A program made the translations under genes and the position numbers. Below the pieces are notes generated by a model that saw only the letters and a list, made by a program, of their open reading frames with translations, had not been told where the DNA came from and searched no databases. This document shows, piece after piece, positions 1-8,194 of a DNA stretch of 64,000 bases. The stretch's first letter is position 1, and each line of letters begins with the position of its first letter. Origin of the DNA: Pontivivens insulae (lineage in GTDB: Bacteria; Pseudomonadota; Alphaproteobacteria; Rhodobacterales; Rhodobacteraceae); contig NZ_OMKW01000001.1 of NCBI RefSeq assembly GCF_900302495.1, positions 806,001 through 870,000 of the forward strand. The letters are read 5' to 3'.

Positions 1-562
1 CCAGATGCGCAACCGGATCAAAGCCCGCTGCTTGCGCATACCCGATCGCGAGGTTGTCCGCATCCTGTTCCTGTGTGCGATTGAAGGCGGCCAGTTGCCG
101 CGTGATACCATCGTTGACCTGATTGACATCAAACGGCATTCCGCCCCGAAGATCGCTTCGCGCAACCTCGATCAGCTCGTTGCGACGCCCGATCATCTGA
201 ACCGAGTGACCTGCGGTCACATGGGCGATTTCATGAGCGATGACAGCGGCAAGTTCCGCCCGATCGCGCGAGGTGCCAACCATACGGCGTGTGACAATGA
301 TGTCGCCGTTAGGCAGTGCGAACGCATTGCTGACATGGCTGTCGGCAACAATGAAGCGAAACTCGCTATGCGGCCGTCCAATGGCATCGAGTATCTCGTA
401 CCCAATGTCTTCGACATAGGATTGAATCGCCGGATCGCCGAACCGGCCACCAAGATCGTCGATCAGTTCCTGTGAGAAGCGATCGGTCCGAGAGGCGGTG
501 ATCTGAAGCGGTGCACAGCCCGCAATCATCAAGCAAAGCAATGCGGTCAGAGCAACACGCAT
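1..562 (-). CDS. M48 family zinc metalloprotease lipoprotein (3' end outside window)
   Basis: The reading frame opens at ATG 562 and stays open to the window edge, giving at least 187 residues; the C-terminus is missing. The N-terminus is a lipoprotein signal with lipobox IAGC (Cys16), so the protein is probably anchored in the outer membrane on the periplasmic side. HEIAH at residues 110-114 is the HExxH zinc motif, and EQDAD near residue 165 supplies the third ligand typical of M48 peptidases. This arrangement resembles the BepA/YfgC and LoiP group, which does outer-membrane protein quality control. That specific role is an inference, since the C-terminal TPR part that would mark BepA lies beyond the edge. 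Confidence 0.85.
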   Translation of the reverse strand, partial: MRVALTALLCLMIAGCAPLQITASRTDRFSQELIDDLGGRFGDPAIQSYVEDIGYEILDAIGRPHSEFRFIVADSHVSNAFALPNGDIIVTRRMVGTSRDRAELAAVIAHEIAHVTAGHSVQMIGRRNELIEVARSDLRGGMPFDVNQVNDGITRQLAAFNRTQEQDADNLAIGYAQAAGFDPVAHL

Positions 563-674
563 ATCCCGTCCTTTCCCCCTCAGGCAGGCTATGAGCACAG
601 TAAGTCAGGGATCGGGCTTGGACGAAAGGCCATAATTGACGATCTTGGATCGGTGGGGCAGTGTCCGCCACGCT

Positions 675-751
675 GGCCCCGTGGCTCAACTGGATAGAGC
701 AGCCCCCTCCTAAGGGGCAGGTTGCAGGTTCGAATCCTGCCGGGGTCACCA
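675..751 (+). tRNA. tRNA-Arg (anticodon CCT)
   Basis: Folds by eye into a full cloverleaf. The 7-bp acceptor stem pairs 675-681 with 741-747 (one G-U pair) and is followed by discriminator A748 and an encoded CCA at 749-751. The D arm, a five-pair anticodon stem (702-706 with 714-718) with loop CTCCTAA, and a T arm with loop TTCGAAT are all present. The anticodon CCT at 709-711 reads AGG arginine codons. Confidence 0.95.
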
Positions 752-862
752 TTCTTTTGATACCTGACTGGCCATAAATGATGGCTTGCCGATAAATGGC
801 GAGACATTTGTTATGAAACATTCATATGTGGGTCTGACAGCCTTTGGGACGGGAGAGAGTCG

Positions 863-1504
863 ATGAGCGAGCGGATCAAGATGACTCGGGGTGATTTATA
901 TCGGCCCGGTGCTGCCGAGTTGGCAGAGGATCGGATGCGCGCCCAACTTGCGATGCAGCGCTACAATTCCACGACGCTTGCTGACGCGGCCATTCGCCGA
1001 ACGATTCTGACAGATCTTTTGGGCACGCTTGGTGAGGCGGGCGCGATCCGCGCACCGTTCCGAGTGGATTACGGCTACAATATTCATCTCGGCGCAGATG
1101 TGTTCATGAATTATGGCTGCGTGCTGTTGGATGTCTGCCCGATCACGATTGGCGACAAGACGCAGATCGGGCCGGGTGTGCAGATCTATGCAGCGGACCA
1201 TCCACGGGATCCTGCAGTTCGCGCGGCCGGGCTGGAGATTGGGCGCCCGGTCAGCATCGGGCGCAATGTCTGGATCGGTGGTCATGCCATTATCCTGCCC
1301 GGCGTCACGATCGGAAATGATGCAATCATCGGTGCGGGCAGTGTCGTCACCCACGATGTTCCCGCAGGCGCGACGGTCGCGGGCAATCCCGCAAGGATCA
1401 TCAAATTCGCCCTTTACCGCGAAAAAGACTTCAGCGGTGCACCGACGGAGGTGCCGGCGCGCAAGACCCCAGACCCTGCTGCACCCGAAGAGCCGTCTGA
1501 GTGA
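863..1504 (+). CDS. Sugar O-acetyltransferase (maltose acetyltransferase/NodL type)
   Basis: 213 residues. An N-terminal Mac-type helical segment (about 10-60) is followed by hexapeptide repeats of the left-handed beta-helix fold (about 75-185), for example the run [17 protein letters not shown] and then [21 protein letters not shown]. The conserved catalytic His lies in the AADHPRD loop. The family transfers acetyl from acetyl-CoA to a sugar or Nod-factor hydroxyl; the acceptor cannot be told from sequence. Monocistronic, with a hairpin terminator directly after the stop. The C-terminal 25 residues are Pro/Glu-rich and look disordered. Confidence 0.88.
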   Translation: MSERIKMTRGDLYRPGAAELAEDRMRAQLAMQRYNSTTLADAAIRRTILTDLLGTLGEAGAIRAPFRVDYGYNIHLGADVFMNYGCVLLDVCPITIGDKTQIGPGVQIYAADHPRDPAVRAAGLEIGRPVSIGRNVWIGGHAIILPGVTIGNDAIIGAGSVVTHDVPAGATVAGNPARIIKFALYREKDFSGAPTEVPARKTPDPAAPEEPSE

Positions 1505-1510
1505 GGATAA

Positions 1511-1532
1511 AGGCCGGGAACATTCCCGGCCT
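1511..1532. terminator. Bidirectional hairpin terminator
   Basis: Perfect 10-bp stem AGGCCGGGAA/TTCCCGGCCT with a 2-nt centre, flanked by TTT on the right and AAA on the left. It sits between the convergent acetyltransferase and M16 peptidase genes and can serve both. Confidence 0.85.
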
Positions 1533-1537
1533 TTGAG

Positions 1538-2842
1538 CTATTCCAAGCCTTCGGGCTGGCCAACCACGACAAAGGTTAGCGCGTCCGCGTCAAGTAGCCG
1601 GCGTGCCACACGGGATACATCGTCAAGCGTGACCGCTTCGATCAAGCTGTTGCGGCGTTGAGTATAGTCGATACCCAACTCTCCGGCCTGCACCCCAACC
1701 AGAATATCGGCGATCTTCGCATTTGTATCAAAGCGCAGCGGATAGGCGCCGGTGAGGAAGCGTTTTGCGGCGTCCAATTCCTGTTCCGTCACACCGCCAT
1801 CGGCCAGACGGGCCCACTCGGCACGGACGATCTCGATCGCCTCGGCCATGGTTTCATTCGCGGATGAAACGGACCCCAGATAGAGGGGCGCATATTCCAG
1901 CGGGGCAAGGAACGTGCTGATTCCATATGTCAGGCCGCGCTCCTCCCGCACTTCGGATGTGAGGCGCGAGGTGAAGCCGCCGCCCCCAAGGATACGGTTC
2001 ATCACGAAGGCTGGGATGAAGTCCGGATCGTCGCGAGCAAGGCCGACATGTCCAAACAATGCATCAGACTGCGGCGAGGGCAGATCGAACACGTGAACTC
2101 CACCATCCAAAGCGATATCAGCGGGTTCCGGCAGCGCGAGACCACCCACGGGCAGATCGGAGACGACTGTGTCGACCAGCGCAGATGCCTCTTCTGCGGA
2201 AACAGCGCCGACCACGCTGACGAGCACGCGGTTTTGAACCAGAAGCTCGGCATGGTGCTGCGCCAGATCCTCGGTCGTGAAGGTGGTCACGCTGTCAAAC
2301 GTCCCATTGGTCGGGCGCGCGTAAGGATGATCGGGGAAGGCAAGTTCGAAGAAGCGTTGTGACGCGATGCGATCCGGGTTCGTTTCCTCGGATCGAATGA
2401 TGGAAAGCAATTGTGCTGTCACACGTTGCAGCGCGTCCGCGTCAAACCGCGGCTCCTGTACGGCCAGGCGCAGCAGCTCTGCCACATCCTGCCGGTTTTC
2501 CCGCAACATGGTGGCGGAGATTGTCACGCTGTCTCGATTGGCTTCAAAGGTGAAGGCGGCGGCAAGCTCTTCCAAGCGGGTTGCGAACTCGGTGTTGTCG
2601 AGATCGCCCGCACCTTCTTCCAGTAGCGACATGACCATCACTGCGAGGCCTTCCTTACCAATTGGATCGAGTGAGCTGCCCCCTTCGATCCGAATCTCAA
2701 GACTTACGATGGGGATGGAGGGTTCTTCGGTCAGCCAGAAGGTGATGCCATCTGGCGTGACAACCTCTTCAATCTCGGTTGCAGCACGCGCGGGGACGAG
2801 GCCAACAAGGAGAACGGTGATGATCAGCAGGAGGCGGGTCAT
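1538..2842 (-). CDS. M16 family peptidase-like protein, non-catalytic subunit
   Basis: 434 residues with an N-terminal signal peptide (cleavage after about ARA, residue 20), so probably periplasmic. The M16 fold is recognisable: an N-terminal beta/alpha domain, and in the C-terminal half the EERGLTYGIST segment that carries the Arg/Tyr pair used for substrate binding. The inverted zinc motif HxxEH is absent; its place is taken by VMSLLEEGAG. It follows the catalytic M16 gene with a 4-bp overlap. This matches known bacterial M16B heterodimers, in which one subunit holds the zinc and the other the R/Y pair. Confidence 0.85.
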   Translation of the reverse strand: MTRLLLIITVLLVGLVPARAATEIEEVVTPDGITFWLTEEPSIPIVSLEIRIEGGSSLDPIGKEGLAVMVMSLLEEGAGDLDNTEFATRLEELAAAFTFEANRDSVTISATMLRENRQDVAELLRLAVQEPRFDADALQRVTAQLLSIIRSEETNPDRIASQRFFELAFPDHPYARPTNGTFDSVTTFTTEDLAQHHAELLVQNRVLVSVVGAVSAEEASALVDTVVSDLPVGGLALPEPADIALDGGVHVFDLPSPQSDALFGHVGLARDDPDFIPAFVMNRILGGGGFTSRLTSEVREERGLTYGISTFLAPLEYAPLYLGSVSSANETMAEAIEIVRAEWARLADGGVTEQELDAAKRFLTGAYPLRFDTNAKIADILVGVQAGELGIDYTQRRNSLIEAVTLDDVSRVARRLLDADALTFVVVGQPEGLE

Positions 2843-4227
2843 TCGGATTGCTCCTCGTCGTCGGCTTCAATAGTTTGAGTTGTCACGGAGACAGGTTCGG
2901 GCTCAACATCCGGCTGAAGGAGGCTGGCCGTCACTGATCTACGAAGGTCAAGCAGGTTGCGTGCTGCGGTCATGACATCCTCTTCGGTCACGGCGGCCAG
3001 CGTGTCCGGCCAGCTCAGCACATCTTCCACGGCCAATCCGCTGGTCAGTGCCGTACCAAAGGTTCGGGCGAGACCTTGAAGACTATCACGGGCGTAAATC
3101 TCTGACGCGCGGACCTGAACCTTGATCCGTTCCAGTGCCTCCGGATCCGGCCCCTCCTCTAGAAAGCGGGCGAGGGATGCATCAAGGGCGGCCTCCGCAT
3201 CTTCGAGACTCGTATCCACAGTTGGAACAACGAAGAACCCGAACGATGTCGTGTCGAGTGCGGTACCGCCGTAAAAGGCACCTGCGCTAAGGGCGATTTG
3301 CTGGTCCAGCACCAGGTCCTCGTTCAGCACGGATGTGACACCACCACCTAACAAATCAGCCAATATCGACAATGCGGCCGCTTCATCCTGAGCGCCGGCA
3401 TCCCGCTCCGTCGCAAGGTATGAACGTACGATATAGGGCTGACGGACCCGTGGATCGGTATAGGACAGGCGCCGGGGCGAAAGTTGAGGCGGTTCCTGAG
3501 GCCTCACACGCTCAGGCAAACTGTCCGACGGTTCGGCAGGGCCATAATGCTCTTCGGCCAATGCAATCACTTCATCCGGTTCGACGTCACCGGCAACGAT
3601 CAGGATCGCATTGTTGGGCGCATAGTAGAGATCATAGAAGTCCAACGCATCCTGCCGCGTCAGCATGTCAATCTCATGCTCCCATCCGATGATTGGAGTG
3701 CTGTAGGGATGGTTCATATAGAGCGCGGCGGTGCGCTGCTCTGCCAGCATTGCACCAGGGCTTGCATCCACGCGGCTGCGCCGCTCTTCGAGGATCACAT
3801 CACGCTCGGCCAGCCAGCTATCCTCGGAAATCACGAGGTTCTGCATCCGATCTGCCTCAAGCTCCATTACGAGAGCAAGGCGATCTGCGGCAATTCGTTG
3901 GAAATAGCCAGTGTAGTCCTGAGAGGTGAACGCGTTCTCCTCCCCTCCATTCGCGGCAATAATGTCGGAAAATTCGCCATCTGGGATGGCCTCGGTTCCT
4001 TTGAACATCAGGTGCTCAAGATAGTGAGCGATCCCTGATTTTCCCGGTGGTTCATCCGCTGCGCCGACCCGGTACCAGACCATATGCGTGACCACAGGCG
4101 CGCGATTGTCCGGGATCACGACAATGTCCATTCCATTGTCGAGCGTATGGGTCGTGACCTCAATCTGCGCGGAGGAGGCCGTGGCAATCCCCGTCGCAGT
4201 CAGTGCGATCAAAAGCAATCGGATCAA
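2839..4227 (-). CDS. M16 family zinc metallopeptidase, catalytic subunit
   Basis: 462 residues starting at TTG 4227, with GGAG eight bases upstream; no better in-frame ATG precedes the signal peptide. The mature protein begins after ASSAQ (about residue 21). HYLEH at 68-72 is the inverted zinc-binding HxxEH motif, followed by the usual LMFKGT, and a distal acidic ligand lies in MELEADR near residue 122-124. Probably cleaves peptides in the periplasm together with the adjacent non-catalytic partner. It belongs to a leftward cluster with lspA and the DUF3035 lipoprotein. The C-terminus is a Glu-rich tail. Confidence 0.9.
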   Translation of the reverse strand: MIRLLLIALTATGIATASSAQIEVTTHTLDNGMDIVVIPDNRAPVVTHMVWYRVGAADEPPGKSGIAHYLEHLMFKGTEAIPDGEFSDIIAANGGEENAFTSQDYTGYFQRIAADRLALVMELEADRMQNLVISEDSWLAERDVILEERRSRVDASPGAMLAEQRTAALYMNHPYSTPIIGWEHEIDMLTRQDALDFYDLYYAPNNAILIVAGDVEPDEVIALAEEHYGPAEPSDSLPERVRPQEPPQLSPRRLSYTDPRVRQPYIVRSYLATERDAGAQDEAAALSILADLLGGGVTSVLNEDLVLDQQIALSAGAFYGGTALDTTSFGFFVVPTVDTSLEDAEAALDASLARFLEEGPDPEALERIKVQVRASEIYARDSLQGLARTFGTALTSGLAVEDVLSWPDTLAAVTEEDVMTAARNLLDLRRSVTASLLQPDVEPEPVSVTTQTIEADDEEQSE

Positions 4228-4294
4228 GACAATTCTCCCATGTCGTGGCGCTGCCTGACAACATGGGTGCGCGTCGGCGCAAAGTCTATTGCGT

Positions 4295-4849
4295 CTATTC
4301 GTCCAGCGGTGCTGCGGGGGTCACAATGCCGGGATAAAGCCGACGAAGGCGGATCACTTCTTCGACAGGATCAAGCTGATCCTCCCGGTACGGGTCGCCA
4401 AGGTTAGGGATCAGCACATCGAACAGGCCTTCGGCATCGACACCTGCTGCCACGCGGGCGACATGCTCAGCCTCAATCAGCTCGCGCGTTCCCTCTGGCA
4501 CATCAGTGGCGCCAGCAGCCCGTAACAGGGCAAGTTCGCCACCCGAGACCGTGACAGAGCTTTGCAGCGCCGCATTCGAACCGAAGGCCTGTGCGATAAG
4601 CACATCGACCTGCGGCTCAACCCGGCTGCGTTGGCCCGGATTTGGCGTGGGCAACGCACGTATGTCTGCTGGGATCTCAATCGGCGCACGCTCGATAACG
4701 AGGAATTCGTCCGGGCCACCCTGGGCAATGCTGAAACGCTCTAGCAGCGAACGGTTCTCATCCAGGTCATCGCCACATGCAGCAAGCGTCAGCGAAGCCG
4801 TGACGAGGCAGAGCGAAAGGCGGGCGGTTCGGGTCAGGTTCCGGGTCAT
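4295..4849 (-). CDS. DUF3035 domain lipoprotein
   Basis: 184 residues from ATG 4849, preceded by GAGAG. A longer frame starts at GTG 4885 and overlaps the lspA stop, but the ATG gives a normal lipoprotein signal ending in LAAC, so I prefer it. The mature part starts GDDLDENRSLLERF and contains DEFLVIERAPIEIPADIRALPTPNPG, the signature of DUF3035, a family found beside lspA in Rhodobacterales. Function unknown; it is presumably anchored in a membrane facing the periplasm. Probably cotranscribed with lspA upstream and the M16 pair downstream. Confidence 0.8.
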   Translation of the reverse strand: MTRNLTRTARLSLCLVTASLTLAACGDDLDENRSLLERFSIAQGGPDEFLVIERAPIEIPADIRALPTPNPGQRSRVEPQVDVLIAQAFGSNAALQSSVTVSGGELALLRAAGATDVPEGTRELIEAEHVARVAAGVDAEGLFDVLIPNLGDPYREDQLDPVEEVIRLRRLYPGIVTPAAPLDE

Positions 4850-4881
4850 GCAAATCTCTCTACGATATGCGCGGGGTGCAG

Positions 4882-5358
4882 TCACGCTTTCTTGTCTTCG
4901 CGATTGGTAGCAAAGATCAAGAGGGCGGCACCGGCAAAGATGAAGATGTCCGCGACGTTAAAGGTGTACGGATTGCGAATGCCGCAACAACTCATGTTCA
5001 GATAGTCCGCGACAGCACCATATTGAAAGCGGTCCCATACGTTGCCCAACGCACCCCCGATGACCAGGCCCGCTCCGATATGGATGAGCCGAGCTGACTG
5101 CCTGCGGGCCCACCAGAACAGCCACCCCGAAATCCCGAACGCGACAATGATCAGGATCCACTTTGCCGTTTCCGCATCATCGGCAAACAGCCCGAAATTG
5201 ATGCCGCGATTCCAGCCCATCGCGAAGTTCAAATAGGGATCGAGGAAGATGATCACGCCTCGCTCCTTGAGGTTCATCCATTCAACGATGACGAGCTTGG
5301 AGAGGCGATCGAGGCCGAATGCGATCACGGCCCAGAGCAATAAGCGGTTCAGTGGCAT
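4882..5358 (-). CDS. lspA: Lipoprotein signal peptidase (signal peptidase II)
   Basis: 158 residues, four predicted membrane helices, the usual family size. The two catalytic aspartates are visible: Asp118 in VADYLN and Asp137 in FNVADIFI. The GNVWDRFQYGAV block precedes the first of them. Cleaves the signal peptide of diacylglyceryl-modified prolipoproteins at the periplasmic face of the inner membrane. Its likely clients include the DUF3035 lipoprotein encoded immediately after it. Confidence 0.96.
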   Translation of the reverse strand: MPLNRLLLWAVIAFGLDRLSKLVIVEWMNLKERGVIIFLDPYLNFAMGWNRGINFGLFADDAETAKWILIIVAFGISGWLFWWARRQSARLIHIGAGLVIGGALGNVWDRFQYGAVADYLNMSCCGIRNPYTFNVADIFIFAGAALLIFATNREDKKA

Positions 5359-5379
5359 GGCGGTGGCCTTACATCAGGT

Positions 5380-6342
5380 TTACGGCACATTGCCGCCTTG
5401 GGGTCGAAGGTCAACCATGTTGTCAGTATGACCGAGCTTTAGCGCATGTAGTATCAAGGGCGTCAGATACATCGGAAACTGATAGAGCGCGACAAACAAA
5501 GCCAAGGTCGGATCAAATGGAAGTGCGGCAAGATAGAGCGCGACGGTCCTGTTGCCCCACATAACGCCAAGTGCCCCCGCTGCGGGGCGGCCAATGCGGC
5601 GCGAACCTGTCATCACGATTGCGATACACAGGCCGAGATTGATGACGAAGGACAGCACGAGGACGCGCACCGCACGCAGCGGTTCCTCCACGACGAGCGG
5701 GCCAACACCATCAAATAGCGGGAAGACGAACGTGACCATCACACAGGCCGCTACCCCGTCAAAACGCCGTCCCAATCGCCCAATCCTCTCGCCGCCGAGC
5801 GTGGCACGGATGCCCAAAGCTAAAGTGATGCCGCCAGCGATCATTCCCGCAAGCCGCAGGGCCAGATCCAGCGATGACAGTGCGACCGGTGCGTCCAGAA
5901 AGACATCCAGCATCAGCGGACCAATCACGGGCGTTAGTATAGTGGCGAAGATGGTGACCTCGACTGCGCGCCGGGCATCGTAGCCCATCAGAAAGCAAAT
6001 TCCGGCTGATGAGGCGATTGGCGGTGCCGCCGCGAAGAGGATCAGCGCGAACGCGTCGTTAGGATGCAGGAATTGCCCAATGAGCCAGGCAATTGCACCA
6101 GTGGCCGGCATCATCAGGGCGACAAGAAACAACCATTCGAAAAGGCGCCGACGGCTCAAAGCGTCCCGGGCCACCTGCGCCAGATCAATGCGCGCCATGG
6201 CCATGGCAAGGACGACGCACACCAGAAAAGGCAAGGCGGGGCGCAAAAAGCTGGCCAGGCCCGGCAGAAGCAAGGCGGCGACACATCCGAGCGCCATGAC
6301 CCAACGGGCGCGCGCTCCGATCCAATCCAACACGCGGCCCAT
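5380..6342 (-). CDS. Bile acid:sodium symporter-like (BASS/ACR3-type) membrane protein
   Basis: 320 residues, about nine or ten hydrophobic helices. The segment FAAAPPIASSAGICFLMGYD and the EVTIFATILTPVIGPL repeat resemble the two crossover motifs of the BASS/ACR3 superfamily of secondary transporters for organic anions or arsenite. The ACR3 cysteine is not evident, so an organic-anion role is more likely. The substrate cannot be assigned. Only 21 bp separate it from lspA, so it may head that operon. Confidence 0.65.
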   Translation of the reverse strand: MGRVLDWIGARARWVMALGCVAALLLPGLASFLRPALPFLVCVVLAMAMARIDLAQVARDALSRRRLFEWLFLVALMMPATGAIAWLIGQFLHPNDAFALILFAAAPPIASSAGICFLMGYDARRAVEVTIFATILTPVIGPLMLDVFLDAPVALSSLDLALRLAGMIAGGITLALGIRATLGGERIGRLGRRFDGVAACVMVTFVFPLFDGVGPLVVEEPLRAVRVLVLSFVINLGLCIAIVMTGSRRIGRPAAGALGVMWGNRTVALYLAALPFDPTLALFVALYQFPMYLTPLILHALKLGHTDNMVDLRPQGGNVP

Positions 6343-6601
6343 CTCAAATACCTCAAATTACTGGCCCGCATTGGGCGTCGTTTGTGCAACCTGCCACAGA
6401 CGAATTGGGCGTGAACAGACGGATATGACATTCCCTGGGCCGCGACTGTCCAACCTATTCGATTATCGTGGCTGAGGTCTTGACCTTGAACGTGGGCTAG
6501 AGGCGACACTCTTGCCCCGGCTGTGGAAATTGATTGCCACTTGCGTCATTGTTCCTTCGCTGCGCTGCATCAGGCGTTGGAAAAAATTTGGGGACCGGCA
6601 C
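6343..6601. other. Intergenic region between divergent transporter genes
   Basis: 259 bp between the BASS-like gene and the peptide-binding protein gene. It must hold both promoters, but I could not pick out a convincing -35/-10 pair. GGGGA at 6591-6595 serves as ribosome-binding site for the binding protein. Confidence 0.4.
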
Positions 6602-8071
6602 ATGAAAGCCCTTGTCGCGACACTAGCCGCATCGCTGATTGCGACCACAGCGATGGCGCAAAACACATCAATCACAATCGGTATGCAGCTTGAGCCACCT
6701 AATCTCGATCCTACCGGTGGTGCGGCGGCAGCCATCGATGAGGTGGTCTATGCGAATGTGTTTGAGGGGCTGACGCGCTTTGGCTCCGATGGCTCAGTCC
6801 TACCGGCGCTCGCAAGCGCTTGGGACATCAACGATGACGGCACGGTCTATACGTTCACTCTGCGCGAAGGTGTGACATTCCATGATGGATCTGATTTCGA
6901 CGCGGATGATGTGGTCTTCACCCTCGACAGGGCACGCGCTGAGGACAGCACCAACGCGCAAAAGGCGCTCTTCGCAGGAATTGAAAACGTCGAGGCGCTG
7001 GCACCCAACTCCGTCCAGATCACCTTGAGCAGTCCCAGCGGAAATCTGCCTTTCAACCTCGCCTGGGGCGACGCTGTCATCGTCGCGCCTGAATCTGCGG
7101 CTGGCAATGCGACCAACCCGATTGGGACCGGTCCCTTTGTTTTTTCTGATTGGGTACAGGGCGACCGTGTAGAGCTTGCCGCGAACCCAAACTATTGGGG
7201 AGAGCCGATCGCGCTGGAGGCCGCCACATTCAAGTTCATCTCCGATCCGGTCGCTGCGTTTGCTGCGATGATGGCGGGGGATGTCGACGCATTCCCGGTC
7301 TTTCCTGCGCCTGAGAACCTGGCGCAGTTTGACGCTGACCCGCGCTTCAACGTCATCGTCGGCAGCACGGAAGGCGAGACAATCCTTGCCATGAACAACT
7401 CGGCCGAACCCTTTGCTGACCCGCTGGTGCGTGAAGCCGTGGCGCTCGCCATCAATCGGCAGGAGATCATCGACGGCGCAATGTTTGGCTTCGGCACGCC
7501 GATTGGCACGCATTTCGCGCCACATAATCCGGCTTATGTCGATTTGCTGGATCGTAGTCCCCATGATCCTGACCGGGCGCGGGAATTGCTGGCGCAAGCC
7601 GGATATGCCGATGGCTTCACAACGACGTTGAAACTGCCCCCTCCAGCCTATGCGCGCCGTGGCGGTGAAATCATCGCAGCGCAACTGCGCGCGGTTGGTA
7701 TCGAGGCAGAAATCGAGAATGTTGAGTGGGCGCAATGGCTGGAACAGGTTTTCCGGGGTCGTGACTATGGCCTCACCATCGTCAGCCATACTGAGCCTAT
7801 GGATATCGGTATCTATGCGCGCGAAGACTACTATTTCGCATATGCCCGCCCTGCCTTCGTCGCTTTGATGGATGCGCTGGATGTCGAAACAGATGAGGCC
7901 GCGCGGGTTGATCTGATGCAGACAGCGCAAGAGATGATCGCGGATGACTACGTCAACGCGTATCTTTTCCAATTGGCGAAGACTGGAGTGGCGAATGCGC
8001 GCATCGAGGGACTTTGGGAGAATTCCCCGACGCAAGCCATCGACCTGACGGGTGTGCGCTGGGTTCAGTGA
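6602..8071 (+). CDS. ABC transporter peptide-binding protein (SBP family 5, DppA/OppA type)
   Basis: 489 residues from ATG 6602. An upstream in-frame ATG at 6512 would bury the signal peptide MKALVATLAASLIATTAMAQ, so it is rejected. The mature protein shows family-5 hallmarks: ITIGMQLEPPNLDPTGG at the start, GLTRFGSDGSVLPALASAWDI, then TYTFTLREGVTFHDGSDFDADDV. It binds di- or oligopeptides, or a similar ligand, in the periplasm. It heads an uptake operon with an M32 carboxypeptidase, two permeases and a double ATPase, which favours peptides as the substrate. Confidence 0.9.
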   Translation: MKALVATLAASLIATTAMAQNTSITIGMQLEPPNLDPTGGAAAAIDEVVYANVFEGLTRFGSDGSVLPALASAWDINDDGTVYTFTLREGVTFHDGSDFDADDVVFTLDRARAEDSTNAQKALFAGIENVEALAPNSVQITLSSPSGNLPFNLAWGDAVIVAPESAAGNATNPIGTGPFVFSDWVQGDRVELAANPNYWGEPIALEAATFKFISDPVAAFAAMMAGDVDAFPVFPAPENLAQFDADPRFNVIVGSTEGETILAMNNSAEPFADPLVREAVALAINRQEIIDGAMFGFGTPIGTHFAPHNPAYVDLLDRSPHDPDRARELLAQAGYADGFTTTLKLPPPAYARRGGEIIAAQLRAVGIEAEIENVEWAQWLEQVFRGRDYGLTIVSHTEPMDIGIYAREDYYFAYARPAFVALMDALDVETDEAARVDLMQTAQEMIADDYVNAYLFQLAKTGVANARIEGLWENSPTQAIDLTGVRWVQ

Positions 8072-8095
8072 TGGCGTTGTTGTACTAAGTGCGCA

Positions 8096-8118
8096 GCCCC
8101 CGGCTAATAGTTGGGGGC
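8096..8118 (+). terminator. Hairpin after the binding-protein gene (attenuator or mRNA stabiliser)
   Basis: 6-bp GC stem GCCCCC/GGGGGC with an 11-nt loop and only a weak ATTT tail. It lies between the binding-protein gene and the rest of the operon, where such hairpins commonly keep the first message in excess. Confidence 0.5.
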
Positions 8119-8194
8119 ATTTGCGCAGCTTTGGGTCCTTGACCCCACCCCGCATTTCTTGTGCGCTGCATCCGAACTGCAAGGAGCCTATCTG

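Noticed and set aside
675-862. Integration site of a mobile element at the tRNA-Arg 3' end
   Set aside because: No integrase, no repeated tRNA 3' segment downstream, and the neighbouring genes look like core chromosome.
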